From assembly GCA_035458585.1 (NCBI GenBank), contig DATHZN010000083.1, positions 62,001 to 126,000 of the forward strand: 64,000 nucleotides of DNA, written 5' to 3'. Shown piece after piece: positions 36,173 to 45,665 of this stretch; the first letter of the stretch is position 1; each line of letters starts with the position of its first letter. Made by a program: the position numbers and the translations under genes. Source of the DNA: Marinobacterium_E sp035458585 (GTDB lineage Bacteria > Pseudomonadota > Gammaproteobacteria > Pseudomonadales > Balneatricaceae). Under the pieces are notes generated by a model, which searched no databases, was not told the origin of the DNA, and was given only the letters and a program-made list of their open reading frames with translations.

Positions 36173-37003
36173 TCACGATGTGGTGTTTATTGGCCCAAGG
36201 GTTCCTCGTCCCCAGTCAGCCCAAGAACCGTCATAAAGACGGGCTTCAACACCGATTCGCGCTAGACCAAGTGCGAGCACACAGGCGGTGATGCCAGAAC
36301 CACAGCTGACAATCGGATTGGGTGACTCTACCTCTTTAAAGATCTCTTTTAGTGCCTGCGGAGCCCTGAAGTTTCCGTCTGAGTCAGTCAATCCGGCAAA
36401 GGGTACACAGACAGATCCCGGCATGTGACCCGAGGTAAGACCAGGACGGGGTTCTGGGGCTTCTCCGACAAAACGATTTTTAGCTCGGGCATCGAGAATC
36501 GTTTCAGAACAGGACTCGACATACTGAGATATCTGCTCGCCAGACACCACGCGACTGGGATCCAGTGCCCATGTGCGCTGGCTTACGAAGGACGGCGCCG
36601 GCTTGCCCGTTTCAAGAGTGTTGCCCGCTCGCTTCCATGCTTCTAAACCACCGTTTAGAACATAGCACTCATTGACGCCGAAAAGCTTCAAGGTGAACCA
36701 GACGCGAGGCGCGCTGAAGTGATTTAAGCTACGGTCATACACCACAACCGGACGGCTACCATCTATGCCAAGCTCGGCCATCGCCTCAGCGAAGTGCTTG
36801 TTGCTCGGAAGCATATGCGGCAGATCTGATTTTGTGTCCGCGATCTTATCGATTTCAAATAGTCTTGCGCCTGGAATGTGTTCGGCCAGGTAGTCACGCT
36901 TGATCTGTTCAGGATCTGCAAGCAGTGCGTAGGTTGCATCCAGCACGACAACTTTATCAAGATTGTTTGATAGCCAGTCTACAGAAACAATTGGATCAGT
37001 CAT
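36173..37003 (-). CDS. sseA: 3-mercaptopyruvate sulfurtransferase
   Basis: 276 residues with two rhodanese domains. The catalytic loop in the second domain reads SCGSGITA, the CGSGVT-type signature of mercaptopyruvate sulfurtransferases rather than the CRKG of thiosulfate sulfurtransferases. It moves sulfur from 3-mercaptopyruvate to thiol acceptors or cyanide. The TSUP gene lies 84 bases downstream on the same strand. Confidence 0.92.
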   Translation of the reverse strand: MTDPIVSVDWLSNNLDKVVVLDATYALLADPEQIKRDYLAEHIPGARLFEIDKIADTKSDLPHMLPSNKHFAEAMAELGIDGSRPVVVYDRSLNHFSAPRVWFTLKLFGVNECYVLNGGLEAWKRAGNTLETGKPAPSFVSQRTWALDPSRVVSGEQISQYVESCSETILDARAKNRFVGEAPEPRPGLTSGHMPGSVCVPFAGLTDSDGNFRAPQALKEIFKEVESPNPIVSCGSGITACVLALGLARIGVEARLYDGSWADWGRGTLGPINTTS

Positions 37004-37085
37004 AAAATGCTCTCATCAGTAGAACCAATCTAGCGTTGAAGCGGCGCTTGAGTGGGATATATTAGGCACGGTTCGAATCTCAATC

Positions 37086-37111
37086 AAAAAGGAGCCGCAC
37101 TAGGTGCGGCT
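37086..37111 (-). terminator. Rho-independent terminator after the kdgD-gci-semialdehyde dehydrogenase operon
   Basis: Read leftward, AGCCGCAC/GTGCGGCT with a three-base loop is followed by CC and a T5 run, 24 bases beyond the stop of the aldehyde dehydrogenase gene. This closes the leftward hexuronate operon. Confidence 0.88.
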
Positions 37112-37134
37112 TCCGAAGCGACTGGAAACAAGGT

Positions 37135-38715
37135 TTAAGCCAGTTCGTTGTTTCCATCCATCAGGCGACGCAGATTAAGCGGGTTGCTGTCCAGAATCGC
37201 ATCAGCCATCAACTCAGCAGGGAAATCTTGGTAGCACACTGGGCGCAGAAAGCGGTTGATAGCAGCACTTCCCACCGAGGTTGTACGCGCATCAGAGGTG
37301 GCCGGGAATGGACCTCCATGAACCATCGCGTGACACACCTCAACACCCGTTGGGAAACCGTTACACAGGATGCGACCGGCACGACGCTCCAGTGTTGGCA
37401 TCAGCGCGCGAGCCGCCGCGTAGTCGCCTTCGTCCAACTGTAGCGTAGCGGTCAGCTGGCCTTCCAACGATTCAGCAACGGCTTTGAACTCATCCAAATT
37501 ACTACAGCGAATGACCAGTGAGCTCGCGCCGAAGATCTCTTCGCAGAGCGACTCATCGTCCATGAAGTCTGCAGCATTGGTAACGTACAGACCTGCCTGA
37601 CAGCGGTTTGGATCGGTGCTTGCCTGGCCTGCGCCAACCTGTGTCACTTTCGCATGGTCTTTGAGACGATCAACGCCTTTGCCGTATGCGTCGCAGATGC
37701 TCGGAGTCAGCATTGTCTGAGCTGCAACCGCCTCAAGCTCAGCTGCAGCTTCCCTAAGGAAGTTATCCAGAGCTTCACCCTCAACGGCAATCACCAGACC
37801 TGGGTTAGTACAAAACTGACCCGCACCCATCGCCAGTGAGCCGACGAAGCCTTTTGCAATGGCGGCACCGCGAGCGGCGAGGGCGCTTGGCATCAGGAAA
37901 ACTGGGTTGATCGAGCTCATTTCGGCATAGACTGGAATAGGCTCAGAGCGGTTTGCCGCAATCGTCATCAGCGCTGTACCACCGGCACGTGAACCGGTGA
38001 AACCTACAGCTTTTATAGCCGGGTGCGCAACCAGGGTTGAACCTACATCACGGCCGGAGCCGAACAGCATAGAGAAGGTGCCTTCTGGCATACCGCACTT
38101 CGCCACAGCCGCCTGAATCGCGCGGCCTACAAGTTCTGACGTGCCTGGGTGTGCAGAGTGTGCCTTGACGATGACAGGGCAGCCTGCCGCTAGAGCAGAG
38201 GCGGTATCTCCACCACCGACAGAGAAGGCCAGCGGGAAGTTAGATGCACCGAAAACCGCCACCGGACCCAGTGCGATATTGCGCAGGCGCAGGTCGGCGC
38301 GTGGCAGTGGAGCACGGTCTGGCATCGCTGGATCGATACGTACATCCAGGTAGTTACCCGAGCGGACAACGCCCGCAAACATGCGTAACTGACCCATGGT
38401 ACGCCCACGTTCGCCCTCTAGGCGCATCCGAGGCAGGCCTGATTCAGCCATCGCACGAACGATAAGATCGTCGCCGAGCGCGAGGATCTGGTTAGCAATC
38501 TCTTCAAGAAAAGCAGCGCGCGCTTCCGGGCTGGTTTCACGGTACGTGTCGAACGCCGCTGCGGCCAGTGCACAGGCTTGATCAACTTCTGCTTGGCCAC
38601 CCCCGGCATAAATTGGCTCAAGCAGCTCAGCTGTGGCTGGGTTTACAGCCTGAATAGGGGCTTTGCTACCTTTGACAGAAGTCGAACCAATCAGCATCTC
38701 GCCTAAAATCTGCAT
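37135..38715 (-). CDS. Alpha-ketoglutaric semialdehyde dehydrogenase
   Basis: A 526-residue aldehyde dehydrogenase of the KGSADH type, which is longer than and distinct from GabD. The catalytic Cys is in AGQFCTNPG and the general-base Glu in YAEMSSINP, and the FGASNFPLAFSVGGGDTASALAAG segment is typical of this branch. It oxidises 2,5-dioxopentanoate to alpha-ketoglutarate, the common last step of the hexarate and non-phosphorylated pentose routes, both encoded nearby. It is last in the leftward kdgD-gci operon; GAGGAC precedes the ATG. Confidence 0.92.
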   Translation of the reverse strand: MQILGEMLIGSTSVKGSKAPIQAVNPATAELLEPIYAGGGQAEVDQACALAAAAFDTYRETSPEARAAFLEEIANQILALGDDLIVRAMAESGLPRMRLEGERGRTMGQLRMFAGVVRSGNYLDVRIDPAMPDRAPLPRADLRLRNIALGPVAVFGASNFPLAFSVGGGDTASALAAGCPVIVKAHSAHPGTSELVGRAIQAAVAKCGMPEGTFSMLFGSGRDVGSTLVAHPAIKAVGFTGSRAGGTALMTIAANRSEPIPVYAEMSSINPVFLMPSALAARGAAIAKGFVGSLAMGAGQFCTNPGLVIAVEGEALDNFLREAAAELEAVAAQTMLTPSICDAYGKGVDRLKDHAKVTQVGAGQASTDPNRCQAGLYVTNAADFMDDESLCEEIFGASSLVIRCSNLDEFKAVAESLEGQLTATLQLDEGDYAAARALMPTLERRAGRILCNGFPTGVEVCHAMVHGGPFPATSDARTTSVGSAAINRFLRPVCYQDFPAELMADAILDSNPLNLRRLMDGNNELA

Positions 38716-38764
38716 ATCTCGTCCTCTAACATTAAATGGGTAAATCTTTCATGAATCGAGAGCC

Positions 38765-39895
38765 TCAAACGAGTTTGAACTCATCCAGAGCTTCGCGGTT
38801 TATCTCTATGCCAAGGCCAGGACCCGTTGGTATCTGGATAACACCTCTCTCATGTTCGAGCGGTTGCATGACAACAGCCTGGCGGAAAGGGTTCTCTGTG
38901 CGGTCAAATTCAAACATTGCATCTAACGGACTCTGACGCATGGGTGCCGGTGCTATCGTAGCGTGAGCCTGCAGGCTGGCGGCGATCTGAACCGCTGTGC
39001 CCCACACATGGGGTACTACGCGGATGCCATGGGTTTGTGCCATATCAACAACACGACGAAACTCACTAAAACCGCCAACACCACAGACATCTGGCTGGAT
39101 GATACTGACTGCCCTTGTGGTGATAGGCTCTAGCATGCCCCAGCGTGAGTGCCAGGTCTCACCGCCAGCCACCGGAATGGGTTGTTTGTCTTTGACTTCG
39201 CGATAGGCGCCGATCCACTCTGGTAGCACCGGCTCTTCGAACCAAGCGATATCGTAAGCTGCTGCACTGCGACCCAGCTCGATCGCTTCGTCGACTTGAT
39301 AGCCGTGGTTGGCATCGATCATCAGTTGCATCTGTGGACCGACTGCTCCGCGAACCTGACGGATCAACTCCAGATCCTCTTCCAGATTGAAGCCGATCTT
39401 CATCTTAGTCGCTTTGAAACCCTCGGCAAGATAGCGCTTGGTTTCAACGACGACATCACTGATACGGTCAACACCTTCGCGGCGGAATGAGCCTGTGGCA
39501 TAGGCCTCAACCTGCTCGCGAAAACGTCCGCCCAGCAGGATGGAAATTGGCGCATTAAAGTGTTTGCCCTTGATATCCCATAGCGCGATATCGACACCCG
39601 AGAGCGCGGTGAGGCTGAGGCCTCGTTGCCCTTGATCTCTGAAGGTGTGGTAAAGATCTAACCAAAGCACCTCAGTCTGCAGTGGATCTTGTCCCAGCAG
39701 ACGGGCTCTGTAACCCTGAACCACCGCTGCGTTCATCTGTGCAGGACCCAGGCACTCTCCCCAGCCGACTAAGCCGTTATCGCAAACGATCTCGACCAGC
39801 AGATGCTGGCGGCGGTCGAAGCGCATTGATGCACTCTCAAACGGCGTGTCGAGTTTGAAGTCGAGCAGATGAGTGCGTACATCAACGATTTTCAT
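38765..39895 (-). CDS. gci: D-galactarolactone cycloisomerase
   Basis: A 376-residue enolase-superfamily enzyme. The sequence closely follows the Agrobacterium Gci pattern as I remember it: LDTPFESASMRFDRR and WGECLGP at the N-terminus, and GLGIEINREAL at the C-terminus. Metal ligands are in LMIDANHGY (Asp), WFEEPVLP (Glu) and AGGETWH (Glu); catalytic residues include the KMK pair and PHVWGT His. It opens and dehydrates galactaro- or glucarolactone to 5-keto-4-deoxyglucarate, the substrate of KdgD just upstream. Start and kdgD stop overlap (ATGA). Confidence 0.9.
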   Translation of the reverse strand: MKIVDVRTHLLDFKLDTPFESASMRFDRRQHLLVEIVCDNGLVGWGECLGPAQMNAAVVQGYRARLLGQDPLQTEVLWLDLYHTFRDQGQRGLSLTALSGVDIALWDIKGKHFNAPISILLGGRFREQVEAYATGSFRREGVDRISDVVVETKRYLAEGFKATKMKIGFNLEEDLELIRQVRGAVGPQMQLMIDANHGYQVDEAIELGRSAAAYDIAWFEEPVLPEWIGAYREVKDKQPIPVAGGETWHSRWGMLEPITTRAVSIIQPDVCGVGGFSEFRRVVDMAQTHGIRVVPHVWGTAVQIAASLQAHATIAPAPMRQSPLDAMFEFDRTENPFRQAVVMQPLEHERGVIQIPTGPGLGIEINREALDEFKLV

Positions 39896-40797
39896 CAGCT
39901 GTGTGCCTCAATCAGATTGCGCAGATCCTCTATCTCATTTGTTCTCAAGTCGGTAAGAGGGCTGCGGACAGAGCCTGCATCAAACCCCTGTAGTCTTACA
40001 CCCGCTTTAATCGCTGAGACCGCATAGCCTTTACCGCGATCACGGATCTCCATAAACGGGTAGAAGAAGGATTTGAGTACCTTGGAGGTGTATTCGGTGT
40101 TACCAGCCCGGAGCTCCCGGTAGAAGTCACAGGCAAGCTGCGGCACAAAGTTGAATACAGCGGAGGAGTAGGTAGTAAAACCGGCTCCAAGGTAAGCTTC
40201 AGCAAAGAGTTCGGCCGTTGGCATACCGCCCAGATAGGTGAGGCGATCACCTAGACGGGCGGTAACTTCCCGCACTAGGCCTATCTGACCGGTACCATCT
40301 TTAAAGCCGACTAGGTTGGGGCAATTCTCGGCCAGTCGGGCCAGTGTATCGGGTCGCAGAATAGCGTTGTCGCGGTTGTAGACCATCACGCCGATTTTGA
40401 CACTGTCACAAACGGCTCTGACATGGGCATACAGACCCTCTTGGCCTGCATCGATTAGGTAGTGCGGCAGCAACAGAATACCATCTGCGCCGGCGTTTTC
40501 AGCGCTTTGTGCTATCCGTATCGCCATGCGAGTACCGTAACCGCAGCCGGCTACGATCGGAATGGTACCGGCTGAGGCTTTAGCCTGAGCAACGATTGTT
40601 GGAATCTCTTCAGGCGCGAGGGAGAAAAACTCACCTGTTCCCCCGGCTGCGAAAAGGACTTTAGCCGGAAACTGACTCAACCACTCTAGATGTTTAGCAT
40701 AGGGTGCTGGATTGAACTCACCCGCTTTATCAAAAGGGGTGACTGGAAAAGAGAGTAGACCAGAGCCGAGAGCGACCTTCAGTTCTTCTGGGGACAT
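39895..40797 (-). CDS. kdgD: 5-dehydro-4-deoxyglucarate dehydratase
   Basis: 300 residues of the DapA/NAL superfamily. The ATG at 40797 (MSPEELKVALGSGLLSFPVTPF) has AGGA upstream; the TTG further out is unlikely. The Schiff-base Lys is in LVGFKDGTGQIGL and the active-site Tyr in VMVYNRDNA. It dehydrates and decarboxylates 5-keto-4-deoxyglucarate to alpha-ketoglutaric semialdehyde, which the dehydrogenase two genes on then oxidises. First gene of the leftward operon, behind a palindromic operator shared with udh. Confidence 0.93.
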   Translation of the reverse strand: MSPEELKVALGSGLLSFPVTPFDKAGEFNPAPYAKHLEWLSQFPAKVLFAAGGTGEFFSLAPEEIPTIVAQAKASAGTIPIVAGCGYGTRMAIRIAQSAENAGADGILLLPHYLIDAGQEGLYAHVRAVCDSVKIGVMVYNRDNAILRPDTLARLAENCPNLVGFKDGTGQIGLVREVTARLGDRLTYLGGMPTAELFAEAYLGAGFTTYSSAVFNFVPQLACDFYRELRAGNTEYTSKVLKSFFYPFMEIRDRGKGYAVSAIKAGVRLQGFDAGSVRSPLTDLRTNEIEDLRNLIEAHS

Positions 40798-40868
40798 GCT
40801 GTTTCCTAGCTTGAGCAAATACCCCTGACGGAGTCGCTCGGTTGGCGTTTGTTTTTGTTAATGCAGAA

Positions 40869-40878
40869 TTGTATACCA
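40869..40878. promoter_or_regulatory. GGTATACC-type operator between kdgD and udh
   Basis: TTGTATACCA, one base off TGGTATACCA, in the sequence AATTGTATACCATTTTT. It is the weakest of four matching sites in the island but sits at the same kind of place, between two divergent sugar-acid operons. Confidence 0.6.
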
Positions 40879-40953
40879 TTTTTAGACGTGTCAGAGTAGT
40901 GCAAATTTGGGCGGAAATCTGGCCGCTCATATCGGTGCGTAAAGGAGAGGGTG

Positions 40954-41754
40954 GTGTTAAACAGACTGTTGGTAACTGGTGCATCGGGTGGTGTTGCGAC
41001 TCAGCTGCGACCTCTGCTGGCTCAGATCGCTGAGAAAGTGCGTCTGAGCGACATTCGTGAGATCACCGAGCTGGCCGAGCACGAAGAGTTTATCGCTGCA
41101 GAACTGAGTGATCAGGCACAGGTGGATACCATCGTCGAAGGCTGCGACGGGGTGCTTCATCTGGGTGGGATTTCGGTTGAGGATACCTGGGAGAAGATTC
41201 TCGTCTCCAATATCATTGGCATGCACTGCCTCTACACATCTGCGCAGAAGTTGGGTCAGCCGCGCATTATCTTCGCTAGCTCCAACCACGCGATGGGTGC
41301 CTACAGGTTCACCGATATGCTCGATGCGTCAGCTTTGCCACGCCCAGATGGTTATTACGGGGTTTCGAAAGCCTTTGGCGAACAGGTAGCGAGCATGTAC
41401 CACGATAAGTTCGGTCAGCAGACGCTGGTGGTGCGCATCGGCTCCTGTCTACCCAAGCCAAAAGACCCGCGGATGCTTTCGACCTGGCTCAGTCCCGAAG
41501 ATTTCATCAGTCTGATTGAGCGCTCCTTTTCGGTTGAGCACCTGGGCTACACCATCGTTTATGGCGCATCAGCCAATACGCGTCGCTTCTGGGATGATAA
41601 GCTTGCTGCTGATCTGGGGTGGCAGCCAAAAGATGACTCCGAGCAATTTGCTGAGGAGTTTGCTGACCTGACCCCGTACCAGGCGGCAATCGAACAGGGT
41701 CTGCTCACCTATCAGGGCGGTGTCTGGCTCAAAGCCCCATTAATTACCAAGTAG
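40954..41754 (+). CDS. udh: Uronate dehydrogenase (NAD)
   Basis: About 266 residues. An extended-type SDR with N-terminal VTGASGGVATQL, active-site Ser in FASSNHAMG and YxxxK in YYGVSKAFGE. Short length and SNHAMGAYR match bacterial uronate dehydrogenases, which oxidise galacturonate or glucuronate to the hexaro-1,5-lactone. Two adjacent GTG codons follow AGGAG; the second (40954) has the better spacing (six bases). It diverges from kdgD-gci, giving the oxidative hexuronate route. Confidence 0.9.
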   Translation: MLNRLLVTGASGGVATQLRPLLAQIAEKVRLSDIREITELAEHEEFIAAELSDQAQVDTIVEGCDGVLHLGGISVEDTWEKILVSNIIGMHCLYTSAQKLGQPRIIFASSNHAMGAYRFTDMLDASALPRPDGYYGVSKAFGEQVASMYHDKFGQQTLVVRIGSCLPKPKDPRMLSTWLSPEDFISLIERSFSVEHLGYTIVYGASANTRRFWDDKLAADLGWQPKDDSEQFAEEFADLTPYQAAIEQGLLTYQGGVWLKAPLITK

Positions 41755-41770
41755 TTTTACAGAGATACCG

Positions 41771-42094
41771 ATGGCGACAGAAGTACCCAGCGCTCAGGGA
41801 CTGAGTGATGAACAGCAAGCTGAGTGGATTCGTCGGATGAAACTTTGGGAGGCAGAAAACCCAATCGATAAGGCGGGGCGATATCCCAAACCTTTGGGGA
41901 TAGTAGCCGGTGTCACCCTGTTTCTAGCGATGCTTATGCTGCGAACCACCGAAGAGTTTGATTTTCTGCCGTTGTTAGCAGTGCCCTTCGGTTATCTGAT
42001 CTTCTTTTTGACAAACCGTCGCTTCGTAAAGTGGGATGAGAAGCGAAGGGCCTTCTCCCAGTTGCTGATAGATCAACTCCGCGCTGAACAGTAG
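41771..42094 (+). CDS. Small membrane protein of unknown function
   Basis: 107 residues: a charged N-terminal stretch (DEQQAEWIRRMKLWEAENP), two TM helices (~43-60 and ~67-83) and a basic, charged tail. It begins 16 bases after the udh stop and is probably in the same transcript. No family is recognised. It may be a membrane accessory of uronate use or simply a passenger. Confidence 0.65.
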   Translation: MATEVPSAQGLSDEQQAEWIRRMKLWEAENPIDKAGRYPKPLGIVAGVTLFLAMLMLRTTEEFDFLPLLAVPFGYLIFFLTNRRFVKWDEKRRAFSQLLIDQLRAEQ

Positions 42095-42153
42095 GAGCCC
42101 GCTCGAAGAGGGGGCCACCATCGATTTTTGCTGTGGTCGCGTGCTGTGCATTG

Positions 42154-42627
42154 CTAATGCATCAGGGCTGGAAGCCACATACCCAAGCCAAAAACAGTAT
42201 GGGCTACCAGACCCAGAAAACGACCTTTCCATGGGGTCGGTGTCTTAGAGAGCGCCCAACCCAGCCCCATGCCGGGGTGCAGCAGGAACCAGCCGGCAGC
42301 AATAGTCACCAGTGCAAAGATCCAAAGCGGCAGGAAGGTTGGGTTCGCAATCCAGTCCTCACCGGCGATTAATATCCAGGCGATACCGTAGATAATGCCA
42401 ACGGCGTAGTGGAAGGCCCAGCCTATCGCGACCTCGTTTTTCACTTCGGGCAATTTGCTGATGTCTTCATGAAATATCGTCGGCAGGTGTGCAAACCAGC
42501 GCCCAGGGTTACCCCAGTTTGGTAGCGGCATCTTGAACACCCAGTGCTGGATAAGGGCCCATATATCCATGGCGACGGTGCCGCCAATACCCATAAGGAT
42601 GCCCAGTTCGATTGCGGATAGATTCAT
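42154..42627 (-). CDS. DUF2938-type membrane protein
   Basis: 157 residues with about four TM helices. The opening GILMGIGGTVAMDIWALI and the later GRWFAHL and HPGMGLGWA segments fit the DUF2938 family, whose function is unknown. It is the last gene of a leftward operon behind three sugar-acid enzymes, ten bases after the hydroxyacid dehydrogenase gene. Transport is conceivable but not shown. Confidence 0.78.
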   Translation of the reverse strand: MNLSAIELGILMGIGGTVAMDIWALIQHWVFKMPLPNWGNPGRWFAHLPTIFHEDISKLPEVKNEVAIGWAFHYAVGIIYGIAWILIAGEDWIANPTFLPLWIFALVTIAAGWFLLHPGMGLGWALSKTPTPWKGRFLGLVAHTVFGLGMWLPALMH

Positions 42628-42637
42628 TTTTCCAGCT

Positions 42638-43597
42638 CTACTTCAATGAGTTACAGATCGCCTCGCCACGCGCGAGTCGGTTGATATTGTCCGCCATCTG
42701 CCGCTGGCGCCGCGCAATAGTGCCGTCGGTCCAGCCTGACATGTGCGGCGTCATCAATACATTGTTGAGCTCAGCAAAGGGCAGAACAGACGGAGTGGGA
42801 TTAGCGTTATCTGGGCTTGGGTACTGATACCAGGTATCGATAATTGCCGAGCCTATATCGCCATTTTTAAGCGCATTAAACAGGTCCTGCTCATCCGCAA
42901 CTGCTCCGCGTCCCACATTAACAAAAACAGCATCTGCTTTCATTGCGTCGAAGATCTTGGCGTCGATCATGCTCTCAGTGGCTGGCGTAAGGGGTAGACA
43001 GTTGACCAAGATATCGACCTCAGCGGCCATCTGCGACAGGTTTTCCAGACTGAAGCTCTTATTGTACTGCACATCGATGGGTGAGCGGTTTGCCATCATC
43101 ACCTGCATGCCAAAGGCTTGGGCTCTCTTAGCGATCTCTTGACCGATATGGCCGTGGCCGACAATACCGATGGTCTCGCTTCCCAGCTCGGTGCGCAGTC
43201 CAGTCGGTTTGCCCGCCCAGTAATGCCAGTTACGCTGTCGAAGCTGCTGATCGGCTTCAAACAGCGGTACATGACGGCTGAGAAGTGCCATCATCACATA
43301 CTCGGCAATCGCTCTCTCGTGACCAAAAACGTTTGCCGCCTCGCAAGTTGCCGGCAACGCGTTCAGGTCGACCTTGTCGTAGCCTGCGCTGGGCAGTTGA
43401 TAGAGTCTGGCATTCAGTTGTGGCAATGAAGCGTCGTAGCGAATACCAATGACGATATCCGCTGCCTGGTAGGTCGCGATATTCGCTGCGCTGTCGATCT
43501 GATCGGGCACAAAGCTGATCTGGTGGTCCTGTTCCAGCAGAGTTTCGAACTGCGGCATAAAGGTTTGGGCATTAGCCCCGTGAAAGACGATATTCAT
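42638..43597 (-). CDS. D-isomer-specific 2-hydroxyacid dehydrogenase
   Basis: 319 residues with Rossmann motif VGHGHIGQE, catalytic Arg in VNVGRGAVADE and His in MTPHMSGWTDG. The Glu position reads DTWYQYP rather than the usual NEP, a departure also found in some phosphoglycerate-like oxidoreductases. In an operon with a GalD-like dehydratase and a gluconate-dehydrogenase-like SDR, it may reduce a 2-keto-sugar acid, but the substrate is unknown. It lies 17 bases after the SDR gene. Confidence 0.82.
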   Translation of the reverse strand: MNIVFHGANAQTFMPQFETLLEQDHQISFVPDQIDSAANIATYQAADIVIGIRYDASLPQLNARLYQLPSAGYDKVDLNALPATCEAANVFGHERAIAEYVMMALLSRHVPLFEADQQLRQRNWHYWAGKPTGLRTELGSETIGIVGHGHIGQEIAKRAQAFGMQVMMANRSPIDVQYNKSFSLENLSQMAAEVDILVNCLPLTPATESMIDAKIFDAMKADAVFVNVGRGAVADEQDLFNALKNGDIGSAIIDTWYQYPSPDNANPTPSVLPFAELNNVLMTPHMSGWTDGTIARRQRQMADNINRLARGEAICNSLK

Positions 43598-43614
43598 CCG
43601 TTTAAAAACCCAAA

Positions 43615-44400
43615 TTAGAGAACAGAAATCATGCCGCCATCGACATAGATGATCTGGCCCGAGACATAGTTAGAGGCATTTGACGCCAGATAAACACAGG
43701 TGCCCACAAGCTCTTCGGGCTTACCCCAGCGGCGCATTGGCGTTCGTCCTTTAACCCAGGCATCGAAGTCGGGATTGTTGATCAACGCTTCGTTCATATC
43801 AGTGATCATGTAGCCGGGGCCGATCGCATTGGTCTGGATGCCATGTTCACTCCACTCGGCCGCCATCGCTTTGGTCAGCATCTTGATACCACCCTTGGCG
43901 ACGGTATACGGGGCGACCGTCGCGCGCGCCAGCTCAGAGGTGAGCGAGCCGATATTAACAACCTTGCCCCTACCTCGCGGAATCATGCGCTTCGCCGCTT
44001 CTCGACCAATCACAAACGCCGATGTTAGGTTGGCGTCGATCACCCGTTGCCAGTCCGCCGTCTCCAGTTCAACCATCGGTTTGCGGAATTGGATACCGGC
44101 GTTATTCACGAGAATTGAGACCTCAATGCCCTCGTTATCAAAACGCTCGAATGCGGCCTTCACGGCGCGCTCGTCAGTGACATCAAAGGCAGCAGTGAGC
44201 ACATCAAAACCTGATTCGCGCAATTTGACTGCGCTCTCCTCGAGTCGCTCTGGATTAATACCATTAAGCAGGATGCGCGCACCCGCTTGCGCCAGCCCTT
44301 CGGCAAAGGCGAATCCCAATCCACGAGAAGAACCGGTTATCAGGGCTGTCTGCCCCGAGAGATCAAATAGACCACAGAGATCGAGTGGAGTTACGGTCAT
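43615..44400 (-). CDS. SDR, gluconate 5-dehydrogenase-like
   Basis: A 261-residue classical SDR: cofactor motif TGSSRGLG, NNAG, catalytic Ser (NIGSLTSE) and YTVAK (Tyr/Lys). The N-terminal LFDLSGQTALITG and C-terminal YVSGQIIYVDGGMISVL resemble IdnO-type gluconate 5-dehydrogenases. It starts within the stop of the upstream dehydratase gene (TAATG). With divergent gluconokinase, conversion of a ketogluconate to gluconate is a reasonable proposal. Confidence 0.82.
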   Translation of the reverse strand: MTVTPLDLCGLFDLSGQTALITGSSRGLGFAFAEGLAQAGARILLNGINPERLEESAVKLRESGFDVLTAAFDVTDERAVKAAFERFDNEGIEVSILVNNAGIQFRKPMVELETADWQRVIDANLTSAFVIGREAAKRMIPRGRGKVVNIGSLTSELARATVAPYTVAKGGIKMLTKAMAAEWSEHGIQTNAIGPGYMITDMNEALINNPDFDAWVKGRTPMRRWGKPEELVGTCVYLASNASNYVSGQIIYVDGGMISVL

Positions 44401-45599
44401 TAATTCACTTCGCTGTATCGGGTGGTCAGATCGCCACGTTCAAAGAAAGAGGAGAGTAGCTCAACGCCGAGCCCGGGTGCCTCCATCGGGTAGACGTAAC
44501 CCCCCTCGATTTTCGGCATCTCGGTAACCAGCTCCAAGTACCACCCCTTGTAGAAGGCGCGCACGGACTCCTGTATGTAGGTGTTGGGCTGACTGATGCT
44601 CATATGGATGGCGGCAACAAAACCGATTGGGCCTATGCAGTCATGCGGTGCAAAGGGTTTGTGGTGCAGGTCGGCAAGGGCTGCAATTTTGCGCCCCTCT
44701 GTCAGACCTCCGGTCCAGCAGAGGTCGGACATTACAACGTCAATGGCATCTCTTTCGAGGTAATCTTTGTAGGCGAAACGCGAGCCCAAGGTTTCCGATG
44801 CACAGCTCCAAATAGGGGTGGCAGCGCGGAAATCAGCCAGCGCCTGGGGGTTGTTCATGCGGATTGGATCTTCACACCAGCGTGGCTTGAACTGCACCAG
44901 TTCGCGGGCGATATCCTGCGCCACCGGCAAATTCCACAGGCAGTGCATCTCCACCATGATTTCCATCTGGTCACCCACGGCTTTGCGGATGCTCTCAAAG
45001 GGTTGTAGGGCTGTGCGCATCTGAGCTGGCGTAATGAACTGCCCCTGATTCTCAATGGCCGGAGGATCAAAGGGCCAGATCTTCATTGCGCTGATGCCCT
45101 GTCCAAGCAGGTCCTCAGCCAGTGCACCGGCATTGGTCATAAAGGCATCCAGATCTTCGTATCGACCTGTTTCGCCCAGATTCCATGTGTTGACCGGTTT
45201 AATATCGTTGGATCGCACATAGCGAGTCCCGGCGCAAGTGTTGTAAATCCTCACCTTATCCCATGACTGTCCACCAAGCATGGTGTGCACAGGCTGTTCG
45301 CAGACCTTGGCAAAAATATCCCACAGAGCGATATCAATTGCAGAAGCGGCCCGGTACTCCACGCCAGTAGAGGCCTGTGCATTTGGAAGGGCTAGCATTT
45401 CTCGGTGGAGCGCTTCGATATTGAGAGGATTTTTTCCCAGCAAGCGTACAGCCAGTGTGTTGTGAATGTGCGCTTCACAGGCTTGGGCACCGTAGAAGGT
45501 CTCGCCTAAGCCGGTAATGCCAGCGTCCGTTTCAACATGTACCCAAAGGATGTTAGCAAACTCATCCACACGGTAGGTGCGTATTCCAGTGATCTTCAT
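44400..45599 (-). CDS. Enolase-superfamily acid-sugar dehydratase (GalD-like)
   Basis: 399 residues. The start at 45599 (MKITGIRTYRVDEF) is the family N-terminus; the open frame beyond it overlaps gluconokinase and is spurious. Metal ligands appear in VEMHCLWN, WCEDPI and CASETLGSR. The catalytic pair is the His in VEMH and the His in APHDCIGPIG, as in galactonate dehydratases, followed by IQESVRAFY. The first ligand is Glu instead of the usual Asp. Family knowledge points to dehydration of an aldonate or hexarate; exact substrate is open. First gene of a leftward operon. Confidence 0.82.
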   Translation of the reverse strand: MKITGIRTYRVDEFANILWVHVETDAGITGLGETFYGAQACEAHIHNTLAVRLLGKNPLNIEALHREMLALPNAQASTGVEYRAASAIDIALWDIFAKVCEQPVHTMLGGQSWDKVRIYNTCAGTRYVRSNDIKPVNTWNLGETGRYEDLDAFMTNAGALAEDLLGQGISAMKIWPFDPPAIENQGQFITPAQMRTALQPFESIRKAVGDQMEIMVEMHCLWNLPVAQDIARELVQFKPRWCEDPIRMNNPQALADFRAATPIWSCASETLGSRFAYKDYLERDAIDVVMSDLCWTGGLTEGRKIAALADLHHKPFAPHDCIGPIGFVAAIHMSISQPNTYIQESVRAFYKGWYLELVTEMPKIEGGYVYPMEAPGLGVELLSSFFERGDLTTRYSEVN

Positions 45600-45665
45600 A
45601 GATAACTCTCTGGACCTTGCCGACAGCAGTGTAACGGCTTGACGGGCAATATTATTTTTCTTTGT

